The notes under the pieces are model-generated. The model was not told the DNA's origin. It saw only the letters and a program-made list of their open reading frames with translations, and did not search any database. Below, piece by piece: positions 7,841 through 15,498 of a stretch of DNA of 32,848 nt (the stretch's first letter is position 1; each line of letters starts with the position of its first letter). This DNA is from DASRYH01 sp035687245 (lineage in GTDB: Bacteria; Actinomycetota; Coriobacteriia; Anaerosomatales; PHET01): the NCBI GenBank assembly GCA_035687245.1, contig DASRYH010000069.1, positions 1 through 32,848 on the forward strand, written 5' to 3'. A program made the position numbers and the translations under genes.

Positions 7841-7851
7841 CGAAGTCGCGA

Positions 7852-7927
7852 TGGTGGGCCGTATAGGGATCGAACCTATGACCTTGGGATTAAGAGTCCC
7901 CTGCTCTACCAGCTGAGCTAACGGCCC
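7852..7927 (-). tRNA. tRNA-Lys (anticodon CTT)
   Basis: A 76-nt cloverleaf with acceptor GGGCCGT, D-arm TAGCTCAGCTGGTAGAGCA, anticodon loop CTCTTAA (CTT), T-arm GGTTCGATCC and an encoded CCA. It is the last of three tRNAs in one transcript. Confidence 0.95.
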
Positions 7928-7978
7928 GTATATGAGAAGCGTCTCGACATTCTAGCGACTGCCGACGCATTTTCAACA

Positions 7979-8056
7979 TGGGGTGGGTAACGGGACTCGA
8001 ACCCGCGACCTTCGGAGCCACAGTCCGACGCTCTAACCAACTGAGCTACACCCACC
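7979..8056 (-). tRNA. tRNA-His (anticodon GTG)
   Basis: The anticodon loop CTGTGGC carries GTG. The gene encodes the extra 5' G (G-1) opposite C73, the identity element of tRNA-His, with acceptor GTGGGTG and an encoded CCA. It lies between tRNA-Arg and tRNA-Lys on the same strand. Confidence 0.95.
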
Positions 8057-8066
8057 ATGTGTGGCT

Positions 8067-8143
8067 TGGCACGCCCGGAGGGATTCGAACCCCCGACCTA
8101 GAGATTAGAAGTCTCCCGCTCTATCCAGCTGAGCTACGGGCGC
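8067..8143 (-). tRNA. tRNA-Arg (anticodon TCT)
   Basis: A 77-nt cloverleaf with anticodon loop CTTCTAA (TCT), T-arm GGTTCGAATCC, discriminator G and an encoded CCA. The first acceptor pair is G-U. It is first in the Arg-His-Lys cluster, about 30 nt after the promoter -10. Confidence 0.95.
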
Positions 8144-8178
8144 TCGTCCAAAGCCTCCGGGTCAACGCGCGAATACAA

Positions 8179-8207
8179 ACAGTATGGGCGAGATAGTGCT
8201 GTGTCAA
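8179..8207 (-). promoter_or_regulatory. Promoter of the Arg-His-Lys tRNA cluster
   Basis: On the minus strand a perfect -35 TTGACA (8202-8207) is followed after exactly 17 nt by -10 TACTGT (8179-8184), about 36 nt before the mature tRNA-Arg 5' end. It is the strongest sigma-70-type promoter seen in the window. Confidence 0.8.
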
Positions 8208-8262
8208 GGAAAAACGTACCCGGAAAGCCGCCCAATCTGCCGAATCTTCGCCACCGAGCAGA

Positions 8263-10932
8263 CTAGCGCATCAGAAGCCTGGCGCCACGGGCAGCGTTGC
8301 CCTTCGTGTTGTCGCCGATGAAGTAGTCCGCGAACTCGTCGACCGCACCTGTCCAGGGCGATTCGGCAACGAAGCCCGGCAGCTCATCGAGGTCGGCGAG
8401 CGACATCCGCTGCAACGATTCCGGCAGGTCGAGACCGGGTCGGCCAGTCTCCTCGTCGCGCGTCCAAAACAGGACGGGAAGCCGCGACGCACTGCGGTAG
8501 ACGATCTCGGCGAACCTCGTGGTGACGAAGACGTCGGCCATCATCATCTGGTCAAAGCTCAGGAAGCAGCCGGTAGCGTCAAAGATCGTGTCGGAGAGGC
8601 TGGCGGGCTCGTCGGCGAGCATCTCGGCGAGTCCCGGAACAGACGCGACCATCAGCCAGCCCTCATCGCGAAGCCAGTTCGATAGACGGTCGATGTCTAC
8701 GCCGCTGAAGACGAGTTCGGCGTCGAAGTGCGACGTGAACACCAGGATCTTGCGATCGCGCGCATCTGGCCGAAGGATCGCCAGCCGGCTGCGCGCGGCC
8801 ATCTGGCGCGACTCGTCTTGCAGAACGTCGGTTGCCGGCAGGCCGAGCACGCGACGGCGACCGCGGGTGCATGCGTCAAACGCCTCGCTCTGAACGATCA
8901 CGTCTGTGTAGCGTCCGCCCACGAACCGCGAACGGCCGTGCACGGTGCTGATGCGCGGCGTCTGTACGATCACGCGCTTCTGGCCGAGCAGCGCAGGCGG
9001 GACGAGCGCGTCGAGCGAGTCGGTCGCACACGCGAGCGTGGGCACGCGCCACAGCAGTCGACGCAGCTGTACGAGCGTCTGCTGAAGCGGCTTGGGCTCG
9101 ATATCGTCGCGCAGGTCGGTGAAGGCGTAGCGCGGCGTCAGACCAGCCGCAATCGCCGCATCGCGCAGCGAGAGCAGGTTCTGTGAGAAGCCCTGACCCT
9201 CGGTGTCGAAGAACAAGACATCGGAGCGCCGGCGGCGCATCGGCAGAATCTGGTCGGCGAGCACCTTGAGCCGGTGCGCGCGATCGCGCACACGGCCGCC
9301 GGCGAACCGGTTCACGAACGAGGCTGCATCCAGCGGCGTGTAGATCACGCGGTGCTCGGACTTCAAGAAGCACGCCTCCGACAGCATCCGTTCTGCGTCC
9401 GCGGTCGTGTCCCCGGTGAACGCGAACTTGAGCGTGTCGAGATAGGAGCGCCGTACGAGCTTGTTCGCCAGCAGGCAGTCGAAGCGGTGGTTGCGGTCTG
9501 AGCGGTAGTCGCGCGACTCCGGGTGCGCCTCGAACGCCACGCGCTGCGTGGGGTAGAGCGCCGGCAGCTCGACGTCGGAGACCCGGGCTACCGGGAAGGT
9601 CGCGAGGTCCGAGTTGCCGTTCTTGAGCGCCGAGAACATGCGCAGAAGCGCGGTCGAGCGGTAGAGGAAGCCGGCCCGTGCGAAGAGGAAGAACTCCGTG
9701 CGGCCACGCTTGAGTGCGGCGTTGTAGAACGACGCCTCGTCGTCTTCGGGCAGCGCGACGAGGTTCTCGTAGGCGGTGTAGTGAGCAGCGACTCGGAGCA
9801 AGGCGCCCTCAGGTACGTAGACCTGGAAGCGCGGGAAGCCCTGGATGTAGAGCGAGTGTAGGGTCTGCTCGAGATCGGCCGCTTCGGCAGGCGTCGCGAA
9901 GACCGCGACAGTGATCAGCGGCATCGCTGAGACGGCCGAGCGGTTGCGCGGCAGATGGCCCAGTGGCAGGTCGCGGACCGACTTGCACAGGTCGCTCCAT
10001 GTCTTGTAGGACATGCCTTCACGCGCGTGCTCCACGCGGTCGGCAATGAGCGCCGCCACGCCGGATTCGGCGTTCCAGAAGGTGCGGTAGCGAAGGTCGA
10101 TGAGGTTGGCGACCTCCTTGCCCAGCAGTCCGTCGAGATAGGAGGCCTTCGTGCGCAACCGGCGCCGTCGCTCGGGCTCGTCGCCGTTTGCTTCGGCGAC
10201 CCACTCGTCGAGGTGCGCCACCGCGTCACGTCGAACGGCCGCGTGTGCCTCGAGGTGGTCGGTCTCCGACCGCATCGTGATGACCTGGGTCGCCGAAAGC
10301 TCGCTAGCGTAGCTTCGCCGGCGGTAGCGGCACACGACCTCGTCGAGCGTGACGATCTTGTTGCTGCGGTAGGCGAACGCCATCGAGAAGACGCCGTCTT
10401 CGGCAAAGGAGACCGGCGCGAACTGCAGTCCGTGCTCCTCGATCACGCTTCGGCGGAAGAGCTTGTTCCACACGACGTAGCAGAGCAGCAGGTTCTGGTC
10501 GAAGCGGTCGTAGGTGTTCTGCTCGAACAGGGTGCGCATGCTCTTCACACCCCACGAGTGCAGGCTGTCGAAGATCTCGTAGTCGCCGATGACGAGATCG
10601 GCGTTGGTCTCGACCGCGCGCCGGTACAGCGCTTGAAGGGCGCCGGGCGTGAACAGGTCGTCGCCGTCGAGGAAGCAGACGTAGCGGCCGCGCGCTTGGG
10701 CGAGCGCCACGTTGCGGGCAGTAGAGACGCCGGCGTTGGGCTGACGGATGCAGCGGAGGCGCGAATCGACCTTGCAGTAGCGGTCGATGATCGCGGGTGT
10801 GGCATCGGTCGAGCCGTCGTCGACGATGATCGCCTCGAAGTCGCGGAAGCTCTGCGAAAGCAGCGAGTCCAGGCTTTCCGCCAGGTACTCGCCCACGTTG
10901 TACGCGGGGACTATTACCGAGATCTCAGCCAC
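8263..10932 (-). CDS. Glycosyltransferase family 2 fused to a CDP-glycerol glycerophosphotransferase-like domain
   Basis: The 889-residue product starts at GTG 10932-10930. Residues 1 to about 210 are a GT2 (GT-A) domain: ISVIVPAYNVGEYL at the start, DDGSTD at 38-43, the QPNAGVSTARN segment and the DxD-type DGDD at 89-92 for metal and nucleotide-sugar binding. The middle (about 330-560) is poorly recognisable but may hold a second degenerate GT-A-like part. The C-terminal ~280 residues resemble TagB/TarF-type CDP-glycerol glycerophosphotransferases: a VHG segment, VLGLPATDVL, ILVFTSHFD, and near 796-825 ADVFVTTRFAEIVYRSA followed by LPVLFWTRD. The usual DYSS motif there is replaced by TTRFAE, so this domain may be inactive or altered. 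It probably helps build a wall or surface glycopolymer. It is flanked by tRNA genes, with no partner gene nearby. The fusion reading is inference. Confidence 0.8.
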   Translation of the reverse strand: MAEISVIVPAYNVGEYLAESLDSLLSQSFRDFEAIIVDDGSTDATPAIIDRYCKVDSRLRCIRQPNAGVSTARNVALAQARGRYVCFLDGDDLFTPGALQALYRRAVETNADLVIGDYEIFDSLHSWGVKSMRTLFEQNTYDRFDQNLLLCYVVWNKLFRRSVIEEHGLQFAPVSFAEDGVFSMAFAYRSNKIVTLDEVVCRYRRRSYASELSATQVITMRSETDHLEAHAAVRRDAVAHLDEWVAEANGDEPERRRRLRTKASYLDGLLGKEVANLIDLRYRTFWNAESGVAALIADRVEHAREGMSYKTWSDLCKSVRDLPLGHLPRNRSAVSAMPLITVAVFATPAEAADLEQTLHSLYIQGFPRFQVYVPEGALLRVAAHYTAYENLVALPEDDEASFYNAALKRGRTEFFLFARAGFLYRSTALLRMFSALKNGNSDLATFPVARVSDVELPALYPTQRVAFEAHPESRDYRSDRNHRFDCLLANKLVRRSYLDTLKFAFTGDTTADAERMLSEACFLKSEHRVIYTPLDAASFVNRFAGGRVRDRAHRLKVLADQILPMRRRRSDVLFFDTEGQGFSQNLLSLRDAAIAAGLTPRYAFTDLRDDIEPKPLQQTLVQLRRLLWRVPTLACATDSLDALVPPALLGQKRVIVQTPRISTVHGRSRFVGGRYTDVIVQSEAFDACTRGRRRVLGLPATDVLQDESRQMAARSRLAILRPDARDRKILVFTSHFDAELVFSGVDIDRLSNWLRDEGWLMVASVPGLAEMLADEPASLSDTIFDATGCFLSFDQMMMADVFVTTRFAEIVYRSASRLPVLFWTRDEETGRPGLDLPESLQRMSLADLDELPGFVAESPWTGAVDEFADYFIGDNTKGNAARGARLLMR

Positions 10933-11045
10933 GTTTGATTCGCTACTCCGGGTCTTTCACGGGGCACCTGTCACAAGCCGCACCAGCATAGCGTTACAGA
11001 TGCGGAAACAGGTGCCAAACGCGTAACAACACGGTGAGCACTGAG

Positions 11046-11069
11046 CGGCGGCCCCGCGAAGGGCCGCCG
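11046..11069 (-). terminator. Hairpin after tRNA-Gly, probable terminator
   Basis: CGGCGGCCC and GGGCCGCCG form a perfect 9-bp stem with a 6-nt loop, 12 nt past the encoded CCA of tRNA-Gly. No clear U-run follows, so termination strength is uncertain. Confidence 0.5.
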
Positions 11070-11081
11070 GCAGTGATGTCA

Positions 11082-11157
11082 TGGAGCGGCCGACGGGACT
11101 CGAACCCGCAACAGTCAGCTTGGAAGGCTGATGCTCTACCAATTGAACTACGGCCGC
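11082..11157 (-). tRNA. tRNA-Gly (anticodon TCC)
   Basis: A 76-nt cloverleaf with acceptor GCGGCCG/CGGCCGC, anticodon loop CTTCCAA (TCC), T-arm GGTTCGAGTCC, discriminator T and an encoded CCA. It is 3 nt downstream of tRNA-Pro. Confidence 0.95.
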
Positions 11158-11160
11158 ACG

Positions 11161-11237
11161 TGGTCGGGCTGACAGGATTCGAACCTGCGACCCTCTGCTC
11201 CCAAAGCAGATGCGCTACCAAGCTGCGCTACAGCCCG
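11161..11237 (-). tRNA. tRNA-Pro (anticodon TGG)
   Basis: A 77-nt cloverleaf with acceptor CGGGCTG, anticodon loop TTTGGGA (TGG), T-arm GGTTCGAATCC and an encoded CCA. The 5' C1 is typical of bacterial tRNA-Pro. It is co-transcribed with tRNA-Gly. Confidence 0.95.
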
Positions 11238-11289
11238 ATCCGGTCTATCCCCCTCAACACGCCCGCCGAAGGGGCGGCGAGCATCGAAC

Positions 11290-11318
11290 AGTATAGGGAG
11301 GGTGCGGGGGCGCGGCAA
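11290..11318 (-). promoter_or_regulatory. Promoter of the Pro-Gly tRNA pair
   Basis: On the minus strand -35 TTGCCG (11313-11318) is separated by exactly 17 nt from -10 TATACT (11290-11295), about 50 nt before mature tRNA-Pro. Confidence 0.7.
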
Positions 11319-11375
11319 CCGCGGTCCCACCGGACGCATCGTCAGGCACCGGACGCTGCGCGCGGCGCGGCTCTG

Positions 11376-12002
11376 CTAGTCCTCGCCCGTGCCTGCGAGC
11401 AGGTCGTGAAGTGCGCGCAAAGCATTGCCGCGGTGGCTGATGGCATTCTTCTGCTCCATCGACAGCTCCGCCATCGCGCGTCCCGGGGTGGCCGCTGGGC
11501 GGAAGAGCGGGTCGTAGCCGAAGCCGCCGTCCCCCGCTGGCGCAAACGCGATCTCGCCTTCGCAGGCACCTTGCGCGACCGTCTCGGTGCCGTCGTCATC
11601 GACGAATACGATCACGGAGCGGAAGCGTGCGGTCCGCGGGGCCTGCTCGTCTTGAAGCGCGAGCAGCAACCGCCTGTTGTTCTCCGCGTCGTCGGCGCAC
11701 GGACCGGCGTAGCGTGCCGAGTAAACGCCCGGCTCGCCACCGAGCGCGTCGACCTCAAGGCCGGAGTCGTCGGCGAGCGCGGCCATGCCGAAGCGCTCGA
11801 AGGCCGCGCGCGCCTTGATCCGAGCGTTGGCCTCGAAGGTGTCGCCGTCCTCTTCGGGGCTCGGCCACGTCTCGTCGAGCTCGTTCATCGAGACGAAGCG
11901 CCAGCCCTCGAAGTCGAGTGCGCTTCGAATCTCGGCAAGCTTGCCGCGGTTGCCCGTGGCCACCACCACGGTCTTGGAGAAACCGTCTGTGCTAGAAGCC
12001 AT
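11376..12002 (-). CDS. rdgB: XTP/dITP diphosphatase (Ham1/RdgB family)
   Basis: RdgB hydrolyses non-canonical purine triphosphates (ITP, dITP, XTP) to monophosphates, keeping them out of DNA and RNA. The product is 208 residues from ATG 12002-12000. A longer in-frame reading would lie deep inside rph and add 34 non-family residues, so I reject it. Family motifs are all present: TGNRGK at 16-21 (triphosphate binding), EDGDTFEANARIKA near 51-64, ADDSGLEV at 77-84 with the catalytic Asp, SARYAG at 95-100, GGFGYDPLF and SHRGNAL near the C-terminus. Its start overlaps the rph stop by 11 nt, the conserved rph-rdgB pairing, which implies translational coupling. Confidence 0.95.
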   Translation of the reverse strand: MASSTDGFSKTVVVATGNRGKLAEIRSALDFEGWRFVSMNELDETWPSPEEDGDTFEANARIKARAAFERFGMAALADDSGLEVDALGGEPGVYSARYAGPCADDAENNRRLLLALQDEQAPRTARFRSVIVFVDDDGTETVAQGACEGEIAFAPAGDGGFGYDPLFRPAATPGRAMAELSMEQKNAISHRGNALRALHDLLAGTGED

Positions 12003-12726
12003 AGCTCTCAAGCCCTTCGGCGACGATGCGATTCTGGATCTCAAGCAGCTGGTCGATGCCTGCCGAAGCGAGGTCGAGCATCGCGTCGAGACGCTCGCGG
12101 TCAAACGGCGTCTGCTCGCCGGTGCCCTGCACCTCGATGAAACGGCCGCGATCGTCCATCACCACGTTCATGTCGACTTCGGCGACCGAGTCCTCCGCGT
12201 ACTCGAGGTCGAGGCGCAGCTCGCCGTCGACGAGGCCTACGCTTGTGGCCGCGATATGTCCCATCAGCGGGCTCGACGCGATCTTGCCGGCGGCCTTCCA
12301 CGCCTCGAGCGCATCGTAGAGCGCGATCCACGCGCCGGTGATCGCCGCGGTGCGCGTGCCGCCGTCAGCCTGGATCACGTCGCAGTCGAGGTTCACGGTG
12401 ACCTCGCCGAGCGCGCCCATGTCCACGACCGAGCGCAGCGAGCGGCCAATCAGCCGCTGAATCTCGTGCGTGCGGCCTTTCGGCCCGCTCGTCTCGCGGC
12501 GCGAGCGCGTGTGGGTGGAGGCGGGAAGCATCGAGTACTCGGCGGTCACCCAGCCCTGACCGGAGCCGCGACGCCAGGAGCTGACGCCTTCGTCGACCGA
12601 CGCGGCGCACAGCACGCGCGTGTCGCCCAGCTCGAAGATGCAGCTTCCCATCGCGTGCTTGAGGTAGTTGCGGGTGAAGCGCACGGGACGCAAGGCGTCG
12701 GTAGCGCGGTTCTCAGGTCGGGTCAT
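11992..12726 (-). CDS. rph: Ribonuclease PH
   Basis: RNase PH is a phosphate-dependent 3'-5' exoribonuclease that trims tRNA 3' ends; it works as a hexameric ring in the cytoplasm. The 244-residue product opens with the family signature (RPENRATDALRPVRF) and contains AEYSMLPASTHTR. Further on come RTHEIQRLIGRSLR, with the phosphate-binding arginines, and DCDVIQADGGTRTAAITG, with the catalytic acidic residues. Start is ATG 12726-12724, with GGAGAGGA about 11 nt upstream. It follows the MBL-fold gene by 16 nt and overlaps rdgB. Whether it is active cannot be judged beyond the intact motifs; the C-terminus appears complete. Confidence 0.96.
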   Translation of the reverse strand: MTRPENRATDALRPVRFTRNYLKHAMGSCIFELGDTRVLCAASVDEGVSSWRRGSGQGWVTAEYSMLPASTHTRSRRETSGPKGRTHEIQRLIGRSLRSVVDMGALGEVTVNLDCDVIQADGGTRTAAITGAWIALYDALEAWKAAGKIASSPLMGHIAATSVGLVDGELRLDLEYAEDSVAEVDMNVVMDDRGRFIEVQGTGEQTPFDRERLDAMLDLASAGIDQLLEIQNRIVAEGLESYGF

Positions 12727-12742
12727 GAGTGGAAGTCCTCTC

Positions 12743-13495
12743 CTAGCGCGCGATCTCGTAGGTCGCGAGCTCTTCGGCGATCTCGGTCGGTCCGCCGAAG
12801 GCCTCGGCGGCGATGCGCCGAATCTCGTCGCGGTCGTTGGTCGGCCAATTATGCGTGATGACGAGCCGCCCCGCTCCCACCTGGCGCGCGAGGTCGCCGG
12901 CTTCGCTCGCGGTCATGTGCGGCGCGGCGCCCGCGTAGGCTTCAGGCAGCGTCGCTTCGGCAAGCAGCAGATCGGCTCCAGCAGCGGCGGCAGTCACGCG
13001 CTCGCCGGGCGCGGAGTCGGCGGTGTAGACGAGCAGGACGCCTTCGGCAGTCGCGCGCAGGGCGAATGTGGGCTCGGTGTGATCGACGAGTACGGGCTCG
13101 ACGACGAGATCGGCTATGCGCAGCGACTCGCCCGCTGCGAGCTCGGTGACGGCGAAGGCCGCGTCGAACGACCGACCGCCACGCTCTGAGAGCAGCAGCT
13201 TCATGCGATCGGCGAGACCCGGCGGCGTGTAGAGCTTGAGTGCCGGCGCCGGGCCTTCGGGCGCGTACTGCAGTATCGCCTGGTAGGCGTAGATGTCGCA
13301 GAAGTGGTCCGGGTGGTAGTGCGTGACGAAGACCGCATCGACCGCGAGCGGATCGGCCACTCGTGCGAGGTTCGCGAGCACGCCGTTACCGCAGTCGAAG
13401 AGCACGCGTGCTCCCCCGCCCTCAACCAGGTGCCCGGAGCATGCCTGTCCAGGGCCGGCATAGCTCGCCGACGAACCGAGTACGGTCAGGCGCAT
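12743..13495 (-). CDS. MBL-fold metallo-hydrolase (RNase Z / phosphodiesterase-like)
   Basis: The 250-residue product is a metallo-beta-lactamase-fold hydrolase. The metal motif HYHPDH is at 59-64 (His59, His61, Asp63, His64). A later VDHTE, an Asp in YTADSAPGE and a final ITHNWP histidine complete the two-zinc site. The opening MRLTVLGSSASYAGPGQACSG is like RNase Z and cyclic-nucleotide phosphodiesterase relatives, but the RNase Z exosite arm is not visible, so I do not call it rnz. ATG 13495-13493 has GAGGAGG 5 nt upstream and overlaps the murI end by 10 nt. Position between murI and rph suggests a housekeeping RNA or nucleotide role, which is only inference. Confidence 0.85.
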   Translation of the reverse strand: MRLTVLGSSASYAGPGQACSGHLVEGGGARVLFDCGNGVLANLARVADPLAVDAVFVTHYHPDHFCDIYAYQAILQYAPEGPAPALKLYTPPGLADRMKLLLSERGGRSFDAAFAVTELAAGESLRIADLVVEPVLVDHTEPTFALRATAEGVLLVYTADSAPGERVTAAAAGADLLLAEATLPEAYAGAAPHMTASEAGDLARQVGAGRLVITHNWPTNDRDEIRRIAAEAFGGPTEIAEELATYEIAR

Positions 13496-14409
13496 GACGC
13501 CTCCTCAGTGAATGTGCGCGCAAGCTCGAGCAGCTCGGGCGTGGGCAGTTCTGCAAGGAAGCTTCGCGATACGGACTCGACCGCGCCAAGCGGGCGGCCT
13601 AAGACGAGCGAGCCGAGCCGTTCGAACTCCGCTGCGTCGCCGGTGGTGGCGAAGCGATACTGCGGGACGGCATCCTCGCCGACGAGCTGCTCGCGACGTG
13701 CGAGCGTGGCGGCGACTTCGAGCGCGGTCTCTTCGGCAGAGCTGATGAGCTGGATGCGCGGGCCCATGACCTGGCCAATCGCTGCAGAAAGCAGCGGAAA
13801 GTGCGTGCAGCCAAGTACGAGGGTGTCGATGCCGCTGCGCTTGAGCGGGTCGAGGTAGTCGCGGGCGATCTCGTAGAACGAGGGGCGGATGAAGACGCCC
13901 GAGAGCTCCGCGAGCAGGTCCTCGAAGCGCCCGGTATCTCGACGCAGGCCCTCCTCGACGATGTCGACGAAGCGCGGAGTGGCTGCCGAAAACACCGTCA
14001 CTCCGGCATCGAGCGCACGCACGGCGCGGCTGTAGGCGCCGGACTCGATGGTGCCCACCGTGCCTATCACGCCCACGTGGCGGTTGCGCGTGGCCATGAC
14101 GGCCGCGCGCGCACCGGGCTCGACGACGCCGATCACAGGCACGCCGAAGGCCTTCTGCGCGAGTGCGAGTCCTGCAGCGGTCGCTGTATTGCACGCGATC
14201 ACGATGAGTTTGACCGGCTGACGCTCGAGCCACGAGCCGATCTCGAGCACGTAGCGGCGCACGTCGCCAAGGTCTTGGGGGCCGTAGGGGCAGCGAGCGG
14301 TATCGCCAAGATAGACGAGCGACTCGTTGGGCAGGGCCCGTGCGACCTCTCGCGCCACGGTCAGTCCGCCGAGGCCAGAGTCGAAGATGCCGATGGGAGC
14401 TGATTCCAT
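13486..14409 (-). CDS. murI: Glutamate racemase
   Basis: MurI converts L-glutamate to D-glutamate for peptidoglycan, using two cysteines as acid and base without a cofactor. The 307-residue product starts at ATG 14409-14407. A frame extension of 36 Pro/Arg-rich residues upstream crosses the intergenic gap and is not family-like. The two catalytic cysteines are clear: Cys73 in IACNTATAAG and Cys201 in LGCTHFPLL. Opening motif IGIFDSGLGGLTVARE and GDTARCPYG are also typical. The stop overlaps the MBL-fold gene start. It begins only 40 nt after the end of cheB, so read-through from the chemosensory operon is possible. Confidence 0.96.
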   Translation of the reverse strand: MESAPIGIFDSGLGGLTVAREVARALPNESLVYLGDTARCPYGPQDLGDVRRYVLEIGSWLERQPVKLIVIACNTATAAGLALAQKAFGVPVIGVVEPGARAAVMATRNRHVGVIGTVGTIESGAYSRAVRALDAGVTVFSAATPRFVDIVEEGLRRDTGRFEDLLAELSGVFIRPSFYEIARDYLDPLKRSGIDTLVLGCTHFPLLSAAIGQVMGPRIQLISSAEETALEVAATLARREQLVGEDAVPQYRFATTGDAAEFERLGSLVLGRPLGAVESVSRSFLAELPTPELLELARTFTEEASCA

Positions 14410-14449
14410 GAGGTGAGTATAGCTATTGGCGCGCGGGGGCGGCCGTGCT

Positions 14450-15487
14450 CTAGCGCACCACGAGCCGCTCGATAGCGCCCGCGATGGCGGTGGCGGGCAG
14501 CACCTGTTCGGCGGCACCGAGGTCGATAGCCACCTTCGGCATCCCGAAGACCGTGCTGCTCTTCTCGTCCTGTGCGATGGTCGCGCCGCCGGCAGCCTTG
14601 ATGCGCGAGAGGCCCGATGCGCCGTCGGCGCCCATGCCGGTCAGCACGACGCCGATCGCACCCGAGCGCACGTTGGCCGCTACCGACTCGAAGAGCACGT
14701 CGGCGTTGGGGACGTAGAGCTGCCCTTCGGCAGGCTGCACGACTCGCAGCGCGCGGCCGTCGAAGACCATGTTGGAGCCGGTGGGCGCGAAGTACACGAC
14801 GCCGGGCTCGGGCACGTCACCGTCGCCGCCGACAACGCACTTCACGGAGCACGCGGCGTCGAGCCAGTTCACGAGGCCGGGCACGAAGCCGTCGGCGATG
14901 TGCTGCACGACCACGACGGGTACGGGCAGCTCCTTCGGCAGCCTGCCGAGCACGTCGAGAAGCGCCGAAGGGCCGCCGGTCGAAGACGCGATCGCGATCA
15001 TGCTGCGGCGTGGCGGGACGTCGGCGATGGTGTCGGGCGCCGGCCTGCCTCGTTTGCCGCGGATGTGGGTCACGACGTGCACGTTGGCGAGTATCTTCAC
15101 GCGCGAGATGATGTCGCGCGCTATCTCGCCGAGGTCCTCCCACTTGCGCGGCTCCGGCTTCTTGATGACGTCGAGCGCGCCCAGGGTGAGGGCGTCGAAT
15201 GCCCGGCCCATACCTTCGGCATAGACCGATGAGGAGACCACGAGAATCGGCGTGGGGTTGTAGGCCATGATCTGCTCGGTGGCCTCGAGCCCGTCCATGC
15301 CGGGCATGTGGATATCCATCGTGATGAGGTCCGGGTGCAGTTGCTGGGCCGCCGCAATCGCATCGGCGCCGTTGCTGGCCACGCCCACGACCTCGATCGC
15401 GGGGTCGCTCGTGAGTATCTGCCGAAGCATCTCGATAGCGACGAGCGAATCCTCGACGATGAGCACGCGTATCTTGGAGGCTCCCAC
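14450..15487 (-). CDS. cheB: Chemoreceptor glutamate methylesterase/deamidase CheB
   Basis: CheB removes methyl groups from (or deamidates) chemoreceptor glutamates when its receiver is phosphorylated by CheA, giving adaptation. The 345-residue product has an N-terminal receiver (about 5-125) with Asp58 in the ITMDIHMPGMDG motif, a linker of about 30 residues rich in basic and proline residues, and a C-terminal esterase domain. Its catalytic triad is Ser169 (ASSTGG), His196 (VVQHI) and Asp288 (TGMGADG). The start is GTG 15487-15485, with GGGGGAGG a few bases upstream, 11 nt after the cheA stop. It is the last gene of the chemosensory run. All key residues are present, so it should be active. 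Confidence 0.95.
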   Translation of the reverse strand: MGASKIRVLIVEDSLVAIEMLRQILTSDPAIEVVGVASNGADAIAAAQQLHPDLITMDIHMPGMDGLEATEQIMAYNPTPILVVSSSVYAEGMGRAFDALTLGALDVIKKPEPRKWEDLGEIARDIISRVKILANVHVVTHIRGKRGRPAPDTIADVPPRRSMIAIASSTGGPSALLDVLGRLPKELPVPVVVVQHIADGFVPGLVNWLDAACSVKCVVGGDGDVPEPGVVYFAPTGSNMVFDGRALRVVQPAEGQLYVPNADVLFESVAANVRSGAIGVVLTGMGADGASGLSRIKAAGGATIAQDEKSSTVFGMPKVAIDLGAAEQVLPATAIAGAIERLVVR

Positions 15488-15498
15488 GCGCCTCCCCC

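Noticed and set aside
7550..7851. A possible structured RNA or riboswitch between the secreted gene and tRNA-Lys
   Set aside because: The GC-rich segment near 7680-7760 can fold, but I found no match to a riboswitch core I know; only the terminator at 7812-7840 is convincing.
12003..12104. Longer rdgB start inside rph
   Set aside because: The extra 34 residues are Ser/Arg-rich frame noise opposite rph; the family start TVVVATGNRGK lies just after ATG 12002.
11992..12726. Transferred or mobile DNA in the window
   Set aside because: I saw no transposase, integrase, terminal repeats or attachment-site duplications beside the tRNA genes; composition is even apart from the 30345-30536 stretch.
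14410..14517. Longer murI start reaching into cheB
   Set aside because: The 36 extra residues are Pro/Arg-rich and not part of the family; MESAPIGIFDSGLGG is the usual beginning.
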